NCBI GenBank assembly: GCA_016880695.1
Contig: JAEHCY010000669.1
Coordinates: forward strand, 1 to 7,978
Source of the DNA: Chromatiaceae bacterium
GTDB lineage: Bacteria; Pseudomonadota; Gammaproteobacteria; Chromatiales; Chromatiaceae
Length of the DNA: 7,978 bases
Direction: 5' to 3'
Below, in pieces: positions 1 through 6,406 of the stretch. Numbering within the stretch: the stretch's first letter is position 1; every line of letters starts with the position of its first letter. A program made the translations under genes and the position numbers. The notes beneath the pieces were generated by a model, which had not been told where the DNA came from, made no database searches, and worked only from the letters and a program-made list of their open reading frames with translations.

Positions 1-2
1 CG

Positions 3-164
3 GACGACCAGGCAGGGACCCTGATGCACGAGAGCTTCCACATCTACTTCGGGTTCATCGACGACGTCGGACACGAGGGCAACGCCCACTGTTACGAGCA
101 GTTGGCGTTTGATCTGAATGGCGTGACGATCAATCCCGCCTTTGTCGGCAGTTGCCCGGCGTGA
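3..164 (+). CDS. C-terminal end of a putative zinc metallopeptidase-like protein (partial, cut by left edge)
   Basis: Only the last 53 codons are present, in the frame starting at base 3 and ending at TGA 162-164. Seen: the fragment reads TLMHESFH, an HExxH motif, then FIDDVGH, then NAHCYEQLAFDLNG. Known: HExxH supplies two zinc ligands and the catalytic Glu in zincins. In aspzincins (M35 deuterolysin and lysine-specific metalloendopeptidase types) it is followed by an Asp ligand and a NADSYE-like segment, which NAHCYEQLA resembles. Inference: this is the catalytic end of an aspzincin-like peptidase domain, with one of the Asp residues of FIDD as a candidate third ligand. Peptidase-like proteins, including the DUF4157 group, are common in eCIS loci, so it may be a cargo, a processing enzyme or an accessory factor. 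It ends 28 bp before the tube-adaptor gene and is probably in the same transcript. The spacing between HExxH and the NAHCYE segment is shorter than in classical M35, and the N-terminal part is unseen, so the family call is tentative. The reading frame itself is secure. Confidence 0.6.
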   Translation, partial: DDQAGTLMHESFHIYFGFIDDVGHEGNAHCYEQLAFDLNGVTINPAFVGSCPA

Positions 165-177
165 CACGAGCCGCTCC

Positions 178-182
178 AGGAG
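178..182 (+). promoter_or_regulatory. Ribosome binding site deciding the start of the tube-adaptor gene
   Basis: AGGAG lies 10 bases before ATG 193. The frame also has an upstream ATG at 142, but that lies inside the preceding gene, has no comparable purine-rich leader, and would add a low-complexity Arg/Ser/Thr stretch unlike the family. The site therefore supports ATG 193. Confidence 0.65.
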
Positions 183-192
183 CACAACGACC

Positions 193-846
193 ATGGCCTC
201 CGAATTCCCCCGCCGCCCCCGCATCCTCAAGGGTTCCCTGGTCGCCTATCAGCTCCCCGATCTGGTGCCGACCGTCATCGTGTTCCAGTACAACCCCGAG
301 CAGCTCACCCGCTCGCTCAGCGGACGGACGGCGACGGGCGGCGGGCGCGGGGATGCGCAGCGCACCGACGGTCCACCCGAGGAGACCATCAGCCTTTCGG
401 TGGAGATCGATGCGGCGGATCAGCTCGAGCAACCGGACCGCAACGGGATCACGGTGTCCAACGGCCTGCATCCGGCGATCGCCGCTCTGGAGGGCCTGCT
501 CTATCCATCGTTCCCCGTGGTGGTCGCCAACCAGGTGCTCTCCGCCTTCGGCAGCGCCTTCATCCTGGGCGAGCCCGCGCCTTTGGCCCTGTTCATCTGG
601 GGACCTCGGCGCGTGCTGCCGGTGCGGGTGCAGAGCCTGTCTATCACCGAGCAGGCCTTCGACGTGAACCTCAACCCGATCCTCGCCAAGGCGGAGCTGA
701 GCCTCAAGGTGCTTACCTACCGGGAGCTGGACATGACTAATCCGGGCTACTGGGTCTACATGGCCTCCTTCACCCAGAAAGAGGTGATGGCCGCCCTGAA
801 TCTCACCCAGGGCACCGGCAATCTCGGCGCCACCCTGCCCTTTTAA
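193..846 (+). CDS. CIS_tube-like tail tube-end / hub adaptor protein (Afp7 N-terminal-type)
   Basis: A 217-residue protein, probably the adaptor that joins the inner tube to the baseplate hub. Seen: an N-terminal beta-rich start (residues 11-32), then VFQYNPEQLTRSL (30-42). This matches the F-NP-x-x-(Y/L) signature near the start of CIS_tube/gp53-like adaptors. A Gly/Arg-rich polar loop (43-62) follows. Near the C-terminus is LPVRVQSLSITEQAFD (142-157) then LNP (160-162), a pattern I recognise from this family in eCIS-type clusters. There is no signal peptide and no membrane segment. In Afp7-type proteins the adaptor domain is followed by a LysM domain in the same chain; here that module is a separate gene 13 bp downstream, which supports the call by context. 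ATG 193 is chosen because AGGAG precedes it and an upstream ATG at 142 would overlap the preceding gene. The C-terminal tail (residues 183-217) is unassigned. It is confidently a structural tail protein; its exact place in the tube is inferred. Confidence 0.75.
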   Translation: MASEFPRRPRILKGSLVAYQLPDLVPTVIVFQYNPEQLTRSLSGRTATGGGRGDAQRTDGPPEETISLSVEIDAADQLEQPDRNGITVSNGLHPAIAALEGLLYPSFPVVVANQVLSAFGSAFILGEPAPLALFIWGPRRVLPVRVQSLSITEQAFDVNLNPILAKAELSLKVLTYRELDMTNPGYWVYMASFTQKEVMAALNLTQGTGNLGATLPF

Positions 847-847
847 C

Positions 848-852
848 GGGAG
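848..852 (+). promoter_or_regulatory. Ribosome binding site of the LysM-like gene
   Basis: GGGAG sits 7 bases before ATG 860, just after the TAA stop (844-846) of the adaptor gene. It supports the start of this short 93-codon gene. Confidence 0.6.
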
Positions 853-859
853 CCTGACC

Positions 860-1141
860 ATGTTCTTCCGCGGCAGTCGCTACGAAGTCGTCGCCAACGC
901 CACCCTCACCACCCCTGAGGGAAGGATGATTCCGTACAAGCGGGTGCGCTTCATCCCGCCCACGGAGGGTGTGCTGCCCGTCACCGTGCAACAGGGCGAC
1001 CGCCTTGATCTCATCGCCTGGCAGGTCTATCGCGACCCCGAGCAGTTCTGGCGCATCTGCGATGCCCACGACGCCCTGCGCCCGGACGACCTGACGGCGG
1101 TACCCGGGGCCCGGCTCAAGGCCCCGATCCCGGTGCGGTGA
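860..1141 (+). CDS. LysM-like / tail protein X-like baseplate module
   Basis: A 93-residue protein. Seen: an N-terminal beta segment with SRY (6-8) and IPYKRVRFIP (24-33), then a LysM-like module from about 38 to 93. The module has VTVQQGDRLDLIAWQVY (41-57), where the GD-x-L-x-x-IA-x-x-x-Y core is the classical LysM/gpX signature. After it come QFWRICDAH (62-70) and a closing VPGARLKAPIP (81-91). Known: phage P2 gpX and the C-terminal LysM part of Afp7/gp53-type proteins sit between the tube end and the hub. Inference: this is the separated C-terminal half of an Afp7-like adaptor, working with the 217-residue protein upstream. It more likely mediates protein contacts in the baseplate than peptidoglycan binding. 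There is no signal peptide, which argues against an exported wall protein. It ends 4 bp before the hub gene. Confidence 0.8.
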   Translation: MFFRGSRYEVVANATLTTPEGRMIPYKRVRFIPPTEGVLPVTVQQGDRLDLIAWQVYRDPEQFWRICDAHDALRPDDLTAVPGARLKAPIPVR

Positions 1142-1145
1142 GACG

Positions 1146-2282
1146 ATGGGCCTGATCCCCTCCCTGTTTACCGTCAAGGTGGCCATGGCGCCCTTGCCCA
1201 TGCCCTACCTCAACGCCCTCAAGGGCATCGAGGTGGAGACCTCCCTGGAGCAGGCCAGCGTGTTTCGGTTGCATTTCGAGCTGAGTCAGACCGCCCTGGG
1301 CGACTGGGACCTGCTCCAGTTCGACATCTTCCGGCCGCTGGTGCCGGTCAGCGTGAGCGTGATGTTGGGCAAGTTCCTGCCTGAGACCCTGATCAACGGC
1401 TACGTCCGGGAGGCACACCTGGACAATCGCACCCAGCCGGGTGCCTCGACCCTGGAGGTGGTGGGATTCGACGCAACAGCGACACTGATGAATCACCTGG
1501 AAATGCCGATGCCCCACCCCAACCAGCCGGACTCGGTGATCGCCATGACGATCTTCGGCCGCTACGGCATATTGCCTATGGCGTTCCCGCCGACGCCGCC
1601 GGGACGCACGGTGATGGATGTGACCACCACCCAGCGCGTCACCGACATCCGGCTGTTGCACGAGATGGCGCAACGCAACGCCTACGAATGCTTCGTGCAG
1701 CCCGACCCCCTGATCGGCACGGACCTGGGGCACTTCCACCCACCCCAATTGTTCCTGCCACCCCAGGGGGTGTTGTCCACCAACTTCGGGCTCGCCACCA
1801 ACCTGGACAACTTCAACGTCCGCAACGACATGCTACAGCCCACCAGCGCCTTGGCACTCTGGCTGGACCCCGCGATGAAGGTGCCGATTCCGGCACCCGG
1901 GGTCGTGGCGCTGGAGCCGCCTTTGGGGCTCGAGCCGTCGCTCCTGCGCATCCTGCCCCCACCCCTGGTGCGGCCGGCCGCCACCTTCTCCGCCAACTAC
2001 TCGGAGGTGCTGACCAGCAGCCAGTCCATCGCCAACCGCTCCAGTCGGTGCATCCGCGGCAGCGGCCAGGTAGACGGGCTGAAGTACGGCAAGGTGCTGC
2101 GTCCCGGGCTGCCGGTGGCCGTGCGCGGGGCAGGACGCGAGCACAGCGGCAATTACTACGTGACCCGGGTGGCGCACAGCCTCTCCACGGACCACTACAC
2201 CCAGCGCTTCGACGCCTGGCGCAACGCCGTGGGTTTGACGGGGGCCGAGATCTTCATCGACCCGATGGCGGCGCTCAACTGA
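1146..2282 (+). CDS. gpD / gp27-like baseplate hub protein (phage late control D family)
   Basis: A 378-residue protein, expected to form the trimeric hub that carries the tube above and the spike below. Seen: an N-terminal beta-barrel-like region (1-117) with LKGIEVETSLEQASVFRLHF (25-44), the usual opening of gpD-like hubs. A second region follows with TTTQRVTDIRLLHEMAQRNA (160-179), matching the 'D...L..lA.r.G' helix of this family, then YECFV. A Pro-rich, low-complexity stretch spans about 246-277. The C-terminus has the typical GQVDGLKYGKVLRPGLPVAV (307-326), HSGNYYVTRVAHSL (333-346) and YTQRFDAWRN (351-360). In VgrG and Afp8 this hub part is fused to the gp5-like spike; here the spike is the next gene, as in P2-like phages. 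ATG 1146 lies 4 bases after the preceding stop with only a weak purine-rich leader, so translational coupling is likely. The role is firm; which named eCIS subtype it belongs to is not. Confidence 0.85.
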   Translation: MGLIPSLFTVKVAMAPLPMPYLNALKGIEVETSLEQASVFRLHFELSQTALGDWDLLQFDIFRPLVPVSVSVMLGKFLPETLINGYVREAHLDNRTQPGASTLEVVGFDATATLMNHLEMPMPHPNQPDSVIAMTIFGRYGILPMAFPPTPPGRTVMDVTTTQRVTDIRLLHEMAQRNAYECFVQPDPLIGTDLGHFHPPQLFLPPQGVLSTNFGLATNLDNFNVRNDMLQPTSALALWLDPAMKVPIPAPGVVALEPPLGLEPSLLRILPPPLVRPAATFSANYSEVLTSSQSIANRSSRCIRGSGQVDGLKYGKVLRPGLPVAVRGAGREHSGNYYVTRVAHSLSTDHYTQRFDAWRNAVGLTGAEIFIDPMAALN

Positions 2283-2296
2283 CTCCTGGCAAAACG

Positions 2297-3016
2297 ATGG
2301 ACGGCAGCGAATCCCCCAATCCGACCGGCGCTGGCACCCCGCAGCGCTTCTACGGCAAGTATCGCGGCATCGTCACCAACAACGTTGACCCGCAGAACCT
2401 GGGCCGTATCCAGGCCATGGTGCCGGAGGTCTGGGGCGAGACGCCGGGACTGAGCTGGGCCGTGCCCTGCGCTCCCTATGCGGGGACGCAGGCAGGTCTC
2501 TTTGCGGTCCCACCGATAGGCGCTGGTGTTTGGATCGAGTTCGAGGCCGGGGATGTGTCCCGGCCCATCTGGGTCGGCGGCTGGTGGGGCGTGGCCGAGG
2601 TACCCCTCAAGCCCATGGGCATGCCCAGTCAGCAGCCCTTCACCAAGATTCTACGCACCGAGACCGGTCTGATCATTGCCCTTGATGACAGCACACAGAA
2701 TGTAACCATCTCGGATGCGGCGGGGCTCAATCAGGTGGAGGTGAGCGTCCTGACCGGCAGCGTGACGGTGAAGGGGGCGGTGCGGGTGGTGCTCGACGCC
2801 CCCCTGGTTCAGGAAGGGAGCCAGGCGGCCATGCATCCTTCGGTCTTCGGCGACCAGCTCCTCAGCTATCTCGCCCAGATCGTCACCCTGTTCAACACCC
2901 ACGTGCACCCGGGGGAGCTGGCAGCGGGTTTCATCCCGGTGACGCCGGCCCCGCCGGTGGCGCCGATGCCGCCGCCCACGCCGGTGCTCATTTCCACCAA
3001 GGTGTTCCTGGAGTAG
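2297..3016 (+). CDS. gpV / gp5-like OB-fold baseplate spike protein
   Basis: A 239-residue protein, expected to form the central trimeric membrane-piercing spike below the hub. Seen: an OB-fold region (about 19-98) with YGKYRGIVTNN (19-29), DPQNLGRIQAMVPEVWG (31-47), a W-A-V-P-C-AP turn, then VPPIGAGVWIEFEAGD (71-86) and WVGGWWG (92-98), all hallmarks of gp5/VgrG/gpV OB domains. A short repetitive beta stretch (about 122-175) could be a small gp5C-like beta-helix. The end has a helix (185-200), then NTHVHPGE (200-207) and a Pro-rich tail (216-229). ATG 2297 was chosen because it begins the homologous region 14 bp after the hub stop; the frame is open further upstream to 1688, but that overlaps the hub gene. 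No clear Shine-Dalgarno sequence is visible. Unlike VgrG there is no hub domain and no C-terminal effector domain. Confidence 0.87.
   Translation: MDGSESPNPTGAGTPQRFYGKYRGIVTNNVDPQNLGRIQAMVPEVWGETPGLSWAVPCAPYAGTQAGLFAVPPIGAGVWIEFEAGDVSRPIWVGGWWGVAEVPLKPMGMPSQQPFTKILRTETGLIIALDDSTQNVTISDAAGLNQVEVSVLTGSVTVKGAVRVVLDAPLVQEGSQAAMHPSVFGDQLLSYLAQIVTLFNTHVHPGELAAGFIPVTPAPPVAPMPPPTPVLISTKVFLE
3010..3013 (+). promoter_or_regulatory. Ribosome binding site overlapping the spike gene end
   Basis: GGAG lies in the last codons of the spike gene, 7 bases before ATG 3021. It supports this start for the small 101-codon gene. Confidence 0.5.
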
Positions 3017-3020
3017 CCCC

Positions 3021-3326
3021 ATGCCCACACAACTGAAACCCGGCGCCATGGGATCACCCCTCGACGGCACTACGCCAACGGCGTTCGCCGACAGCATGGC
3101 CGCAGCCATCGAAGCGGAGCTCAACAAGCTGCTGCAGGCCGAAGGTCTGCCGCAGTTGCCCGTCAACGACAACTCGCGCGAGACGCGGGACCGACGCCGG
3201 CTGTTCGTGGCCATCGCCCGGGGTGTGGTCCGACATCTGGAGCAGCAGCGTGAATCGATCAAGGTGCAGCGCACCGACGGCACACAGGTCTCGCCAACCT
3301 TTGCCATCTACGGCAAGGACTGGTGA
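3021..3326 (+). CDS. Small conserved-looking baseplate-operon protein of unknown function
   Basis: A 101-residue soluble protein that I cannot assign to a named family. Seen: a flexible Gly/Pro/Thr-rich N-terminus (1-21), an amphipathic helix FADSMAAAIEAELNKLL (22-38), a short loop with LPQLPVND, then a basic stretch RETRDRRRLF (53-62) leading into a second helix VAIARGVVRHLEQQ (63-76). A beta-like end follows, closing with YGKDW (97-101). No Cys and no signal or membrane segment. It lies between the spike gene and the gp25 gene, where a PAAR tip gene is found in Afp/PVC-type clusters, but it has no PAAR-like beta-cone pattern. Its stop overlaps the next start by one base (TGATG), so its translation is probably coupled to gp25. 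Its position suggests a structural or chaperone-like baseplate part; this is inference only. That it is a real gene is supported by the RBS, exact packing and codon use. Confidence 0.65.
   Translation: MPTQLKPGAMGSPLDGTTPTAFADSMAAAIEAELNKLLQAEGLPQLPVNDNSRETRDRRRLFVAIARGVVRHLEQQRESIKVQRTDGTQVSPTFAIYGKDW
3315..3319 (+). promoter_or_regulatory. Ribosome binding site of the gp25-like gene
   Basis: AAGGA lies 6 bases before ATG 3326. A GTG at 3323 in the same frame would add one residue, but its spacing is only 3 bases. ATG 3326, overlapping the previous TGA, is preferred. Confidence 0.5.
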
Positions 3327-3697
3327 TGGACGCGCGTTTCCTGGATTTCCCTTTGCACATCGACGGCAGCGGCCGCACCGCCGCGACCGACACCGACGAT
3401 CATGTGCGCGACCTGATCCACCAGGTCCTGTTCACCGCGCCGGGCGAGCGGGTCAATCGCCCCGACTTCGGCTGCGGGCTGAAGCAGCTCGTATTCATGC
3501 CCAACAGCGACGCCCTGGCCGCCTCCACCCAGCAGTTGGTTCAGGGTGCCCTGCTGCGTTGGCTGGAGGAGTTGATCGTGGTGGAGGCAGTCAATGTACA
3601 GGCCACCGATTCATCCCTTGAGGTCACGGTGACCTACACCCGGCGGGACACCGGAGCACGCCATCAGGACCTGTTTCAGCGCGAGGTCGCCCAGTGA
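3326..3697 (+). CDS. gp25 / GPW-family baseplate wedge protein
   Basis: A 123-residue protein of the T4 gp25 / P2 gpW / TssE family, a core wedge part thought to nucleate the sheath on the baseplate. Length is normal for the family. Seen: FLDFPLHIDGSGR near the N-terminus, HVRDLIHQVLFTAPGER (26-42) and NRPDFGCGLKQLVF (44-57). These give the diagnostic pattern L-x-T-x-x-GER-x-x-x-PDFG-x-G-L. A helix with WLEEL then leads to an alternating beta end VTVTYTRRDTG. Known: the Glu-Arg pair of the conserved GER segment is a hallmark of gp25-like wedge proteins. The start overlaps the stop of the small gene upstream (TGATG 3324-3328). A 30-base gap separates it from the baseplate-J gene, the largest intergenic gap visible. 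Confidence 0.92.
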   Translation: MDARFLDFPLHIDGSGRTAATDTDDHVRDLIHQVLFTAPGERVNRPDFGCGLKQLVFMPNSDALAASTQQLVQGALLRWLEELIVVEAVNVQATDSSLEVTVTYTRRDTGARHQDLFQREVAQ

Positions 3698-3715
3698 CCC
3701 AGAACAGGCGCACCC

Positions 3716-3719
3716 GGAG
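3716..3719 (+). promoter_or_regulatory. Ribosome binding site of the large baseplate-J-like gene
   Basis: GGAG is 8 bases before ATG 3728, in the 30-base gap after the gp25 gene. I see no promoter or hairpin in that gap. Confidence 0.55.
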
Positions 3720-3727
3720 CTGACGCC

Positions 3728-6406
3728 ATGGCCGACCGCGACGCCAAGCAAGCCGACTGCCTGGATCCGGGTCGCAAGGCTGACGTGCGCGAGCACCCGA
3801 CCCTGAACGGGATCGACTACGTCGAGTATTTCGAAGACCGTAACGCCCTGCCCAAGCCCCTCTATTGGCTGGTGGTAAGTTTCCTGCGCGCGGCCCCGGC
3901 CGGCTTGGTGGGCAACGCCGGCGCCTTCTCGGTGAGCGGCGGCGTGCGCATTACCGGCATCCGCGTGATCGAGGTGACGGCTGGCGCCGTCCCCAATCAG
4001 GTCCTACTGTATTTCGATCAGCCCGGCGACTTCTCGGACTATCGGCTTCGCATCGACAACGCCGCCCTGGACCCGGAGCTGATGGAGACCGCCTTTGGCT
4101 TCAAGCCCCACTGCCCCACTCCCTTCGATTGCCGTCAGGAACCGGATTGCCCTCCCGACACCTTCGAAGAACCGGTCCTCGACTATCTGGCCAAGGATTA
4201 CGCCAGCTTCCGGCGTTTGTTGCTCGACCTGATCCCCACGCGCAACCCGGACTGGATCGAGCGGAACCCGGTGGATCTCGGCATTACGCTGGCTGAGCTG
4301 TTCGCCTATGTCGGCGACAACCTGAGCTATTTCCAGGATGCGGTCGCTACCGAATCGTATCTCGACACCTGCCGCCACCGGATCTCGGCACGGCGCCACG
4401 CGCGCCTCGTCGACTACGCCATGCACGACGGCCGCAACGCCTGGACCTACGTGCATCTGGAGGTCGATGGGTCAGGCAACGTCCCCCAGGGCACGCGCCT
4501 GCTGACGCGGGTGGCCGACCCGCCGATCAATCAGACCGCGCCTCCCGGACCGTTCATCCCGGCGCTGACCAACCTCCAGTTCGACAGCGATCCGGCGCTG
4601 CGGCGCGTGGAGGTGTTCGAGACCACGGCCCGCATCCACGCCAACCCACTCAACAATATTCTGTACATCCACACCTTCGGTGACAGTGAGTGCTGCCTGC
4701 CCGCCGGCGCGCGCAGCCTGTTCCTCTACTGCCTCACACCAGGTCCCGGCCCACTCTGGACCGCCAGCCGGCCGCCGCTTGCGGCGGGCGACTACCTGCT
4801 GCTCGAAGAAGCGAAAGGACCTGAGAGCGGACTCGCGGCCGATGCGAATCCGGCACACCGGCAGGTAGTGCGGATCACCGCAGCGGACCCCGCCGAGGAC
4901 GGGGTCTATTTCGCCACCCTGGGCGGCCCCGGTGAGCTGCGCCCCATCGACGCACCGGTCCCGCCCGGTACGCCGGTGCTGCCGCTGCTCAAAGTCTCCT
5001 GGGACGAGGCCGATGCATTGGCATTCCCGCTGTGTCTGTCGTCCCGCCACATTGAAACCGGCGACCCCATCCGCAACGTCAGCATCGCTCGCGGCAATCT
5101 GGTTCCCTGCGACCACGGCCGCACGGTGCTGGAGGGCTACCAGGTCATCGAGGATGGGATGAAGCTCTACTTTCTGCCGGCCGGTGTCGATCCGGAGACC
5201 ATGACGGCACCGGCGGTGGGCCGTACCGGCGTGGCGAGCCTCGGGTTGATCCGCAGTCCTGTCACTTTTCAGGCCATGCCTGCCAGGCCGACCTATGACG
5301 AGGAGGGGCGGCTCCGTCTGGCCCGCCACGGGTTGGGGGCCGACGTGCGGGCCTGTGCGCCAGCCGTGGTGCTGACCCTCCGATTCTCGCCCACCGAGAC
5401 GGAGATCTGGGAGCCGGTACCCGACCTGCTCGGCAGCCGGGCCTTCGACCGGAACTTCGTGGCCGAAGTCGATAATGGCGGCGCGACAGTGCTGCGCTTC
5501 GGTGACGACGAGTACGGCCGGCGCCCCCTCGGCGTGCAGCAGATCACCGCACGCTACCGCGTGGGGAACGGCCGCGCAGGCAACATCGGTGCGGGGGCAC
5601 TGGCTCACATCGTCGAGCCCCCCGCCGCGGACATGATCGATCCGGCAGACCCGGGCGCTCCGCCGGGTGCCTTTCCGGGCATCGTCCGGCTTTGGCAACC
5701 CTTGCCGGCGATCCAGGGTACCGACCCGGAATCCATTGAGGCGGTACGCCAGCATGCCCCCCGCGCCTTCCATGCGGAGCAGTTCCGCGCGGTGACCGAG
5801 GCGGACTGGACCCTGGCGGCAATGAAATTGCCCGGGATCGCCGCCGCCCACTGCGCCTTCCGCTGGACCGGGAGCTGGCACACCGTCTTCGTCGGCCTGC
5901 ATCCGGCGGACTTCAACGATCTGGTCACCGAGGCCGGCGGGCGCACCCGCCTGTCCGATGCGCTGGCGGCGCGCGCCCGCAACCACCTGCTGCGCTACAA
6001 GCTGGCGGGCTACGATCTGGAGGTCCGCTCCGCGAGGTACGTACCCCTCGAGATCGAGCTCCAGATCTGCATCGCCCGGGGGCACTTCCGGGGCGACGTG
6101 CTAAAAGCCGTCTCTCAGGCGCTGAGCAATCGGCGCAACGCGGATGGCACCGTCGGGCTCTTCCACCCCACCCGCCTGAGCTTCGGACAATCGGTTTACC
6201 TGAGCCAGCTCTACGCCGCGACGAAGGCGGTGCCCGGGGTGGACTCGCTGGTGGTGACCGTATTCGAGCGTTATTGGGAGGCGGCCAACCAGGAGTTGGA
6301 GATGGGGGTGATTGAGATGGGGCTCTGGGAGATCGCGCGCCTCGACAACGATCGTAATTTTCCCGAGCTCGGCACCCTCAAGCTGACCGCGGTGGGAGGC
6401 CTGTGA
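3728..6406 (+). CDS. Putative baseplate assembly protein, baseplate J / gp6-like wedge (Afp11-type)
   Basis: An 892-residue wedge protein, expected to form the ring around the hub with gp25. Seen in order: an N-terminal beta domain (about 25-115) with [10 protein letters not shown] and VRITGIRV; a Cys cluster with C129, C135 and C141; a helical block [20 protein letters not shown] (151-170), then [20 protein letters not shown] (188-207), [16 protein letters not shown] and a beta return; a long variable beta-rich middle (about 240-660); a baseplate-J core [16 protein letters not shown] (679-694); then [15 protein letters not shown] and an end with [18 protein letters not shown]. These are typical of the 'putative baseplate assembly protein' family (TIGR02243-like) found in tail-like clusters. 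The length is normal and the frame is unbroken. The helical block resembles one in the next gene, so the two are probably paralogues. Its TGA overlaps the next ATG. Afp11 equivalence is inferred from order and size. Confidence 0.9.
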   Translation: MADRDAKQADCLDPGRKADVREHPTLNGIDYVEYFEDRNALPKPLYWLVVSFLRAAPAGLVGNAGAFSVSGGVRITGIRVIEVTAGAVPNQVLLYFDQPGDFSDYRLRIDNAALDPELMETAFGFKPHCPTPFDCRQEPDCPPDTFEEPVLDYLAKDYASFRRLLLDLIPTRNPDWIERNPVDLGITLAELFAYVGDNLSYFQDAVATESYLDTCRHRISARRHARLVDYAMHDGRNAWTYVHLEVDGSGNVPQGTRLLTRVADPPINQTAPPGPFIPALTNLQFDSDPALRRVEVFETTARIHANPLNNILYIHTFGDSECCLPAGARSLFLYCLTPGPGPLWTASRPPLAAGDYLLLEEAKGPESGLAADANPAHRQVVRITAADPAEDGVYFATLGGPGELRPIDAPVPPGTPVLPLLKVSWDEADALAFPLCLSSRHIETGDPIRNVSIARGNLVPCDHGRTVLEGYQVIEDGMKLYFLPAGVDPETMTAPAVGRTGVASLGLIRSPVTFQAMPARPTYDEEGRLRLARHGLGADVRACAPAVVLTLRFSPTETEIWEPVPDLLGSRAFDRNFVAEVDNGGATVLRFGDDEYGRRPLGVQQITARYRVGNGRAGNIGAGALAHIVEPPAADMIDPADPGAPPGAFPGIVRLWQPLPAIQGTDPESIEAVRQHAPRAFHAEQFRAVTEADWTLAAMKLPGIAAAHCAFRWTGSWHTVFVGLHPADFNDLVTEAGGRTRLSDALAARARNHLLRYKLAGYDLEVRSARYVPLEIELQICIARGHFRGDVLKAVSQALSNRRNADGTVGLFHPTRLSFGQSVYLSQLYAATKAVPGVDSLVVTVFERYWEAANQELEMGVIEMGLWEIARLDNDRNFPELGTLKLTAVGGL
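6394..6399 (+). promoter_or_regulatory. Ribosome binding site of the second baseplate-J-like gene
   Basis: GGGAGG, a strong Shine-Dalgarno match, lies 6 bases before ATG 6406 within the end of the preceding gene. With the TGATG overlap it fixes this start. Confidence 0.7.

Noticed and set aside
142..192. Earlier ATG for the tube-adaptor gene
   Set aside because: It would overlap the end of the preceding gene and adds an Arg/Ser/Thr-rich stretch; AGGAG at 178-182 points to ATG 193.
130..861. Minus-strand open frame of 243 codons across the tube-adaptor gene
   Set aside because: Low-complexity Gly/Arg/His-rich translation, no family features, and full overlap with a gene with clear homology features on the + strand.
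1688..2296. Upstream extension of the spike gene frame
   Set aside because: The frame is open, but its translation is Arg/Pro/Ala-rich nonsense overlapping the hub gene. The OB-fold protein begins naturally at ATG 2297.
3021..3326. Possible PAAR spike-tip gene by position
   Set aside because: The protein is mainly helical with no PAAR-type Gly/Pro-rich beta pattern or conserved His/Cys zinc ligands.
3698..3727. Possible internal promoter or terminator in the 30-base gap before the J-like gene
   Set aside because: No -35/-10-like pair and no hairpin with a T-run; only a ribosome binding site is supported.
4472..6085. Long open frame of 537 codons on the minus strand
   Set aside because: It lies fully inside the well-supported J-like gene. 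Its translation is rich in Arg, Gly, Gln and His with no recognisable domain, typical of an antisense shadow in GC-rich DNA.
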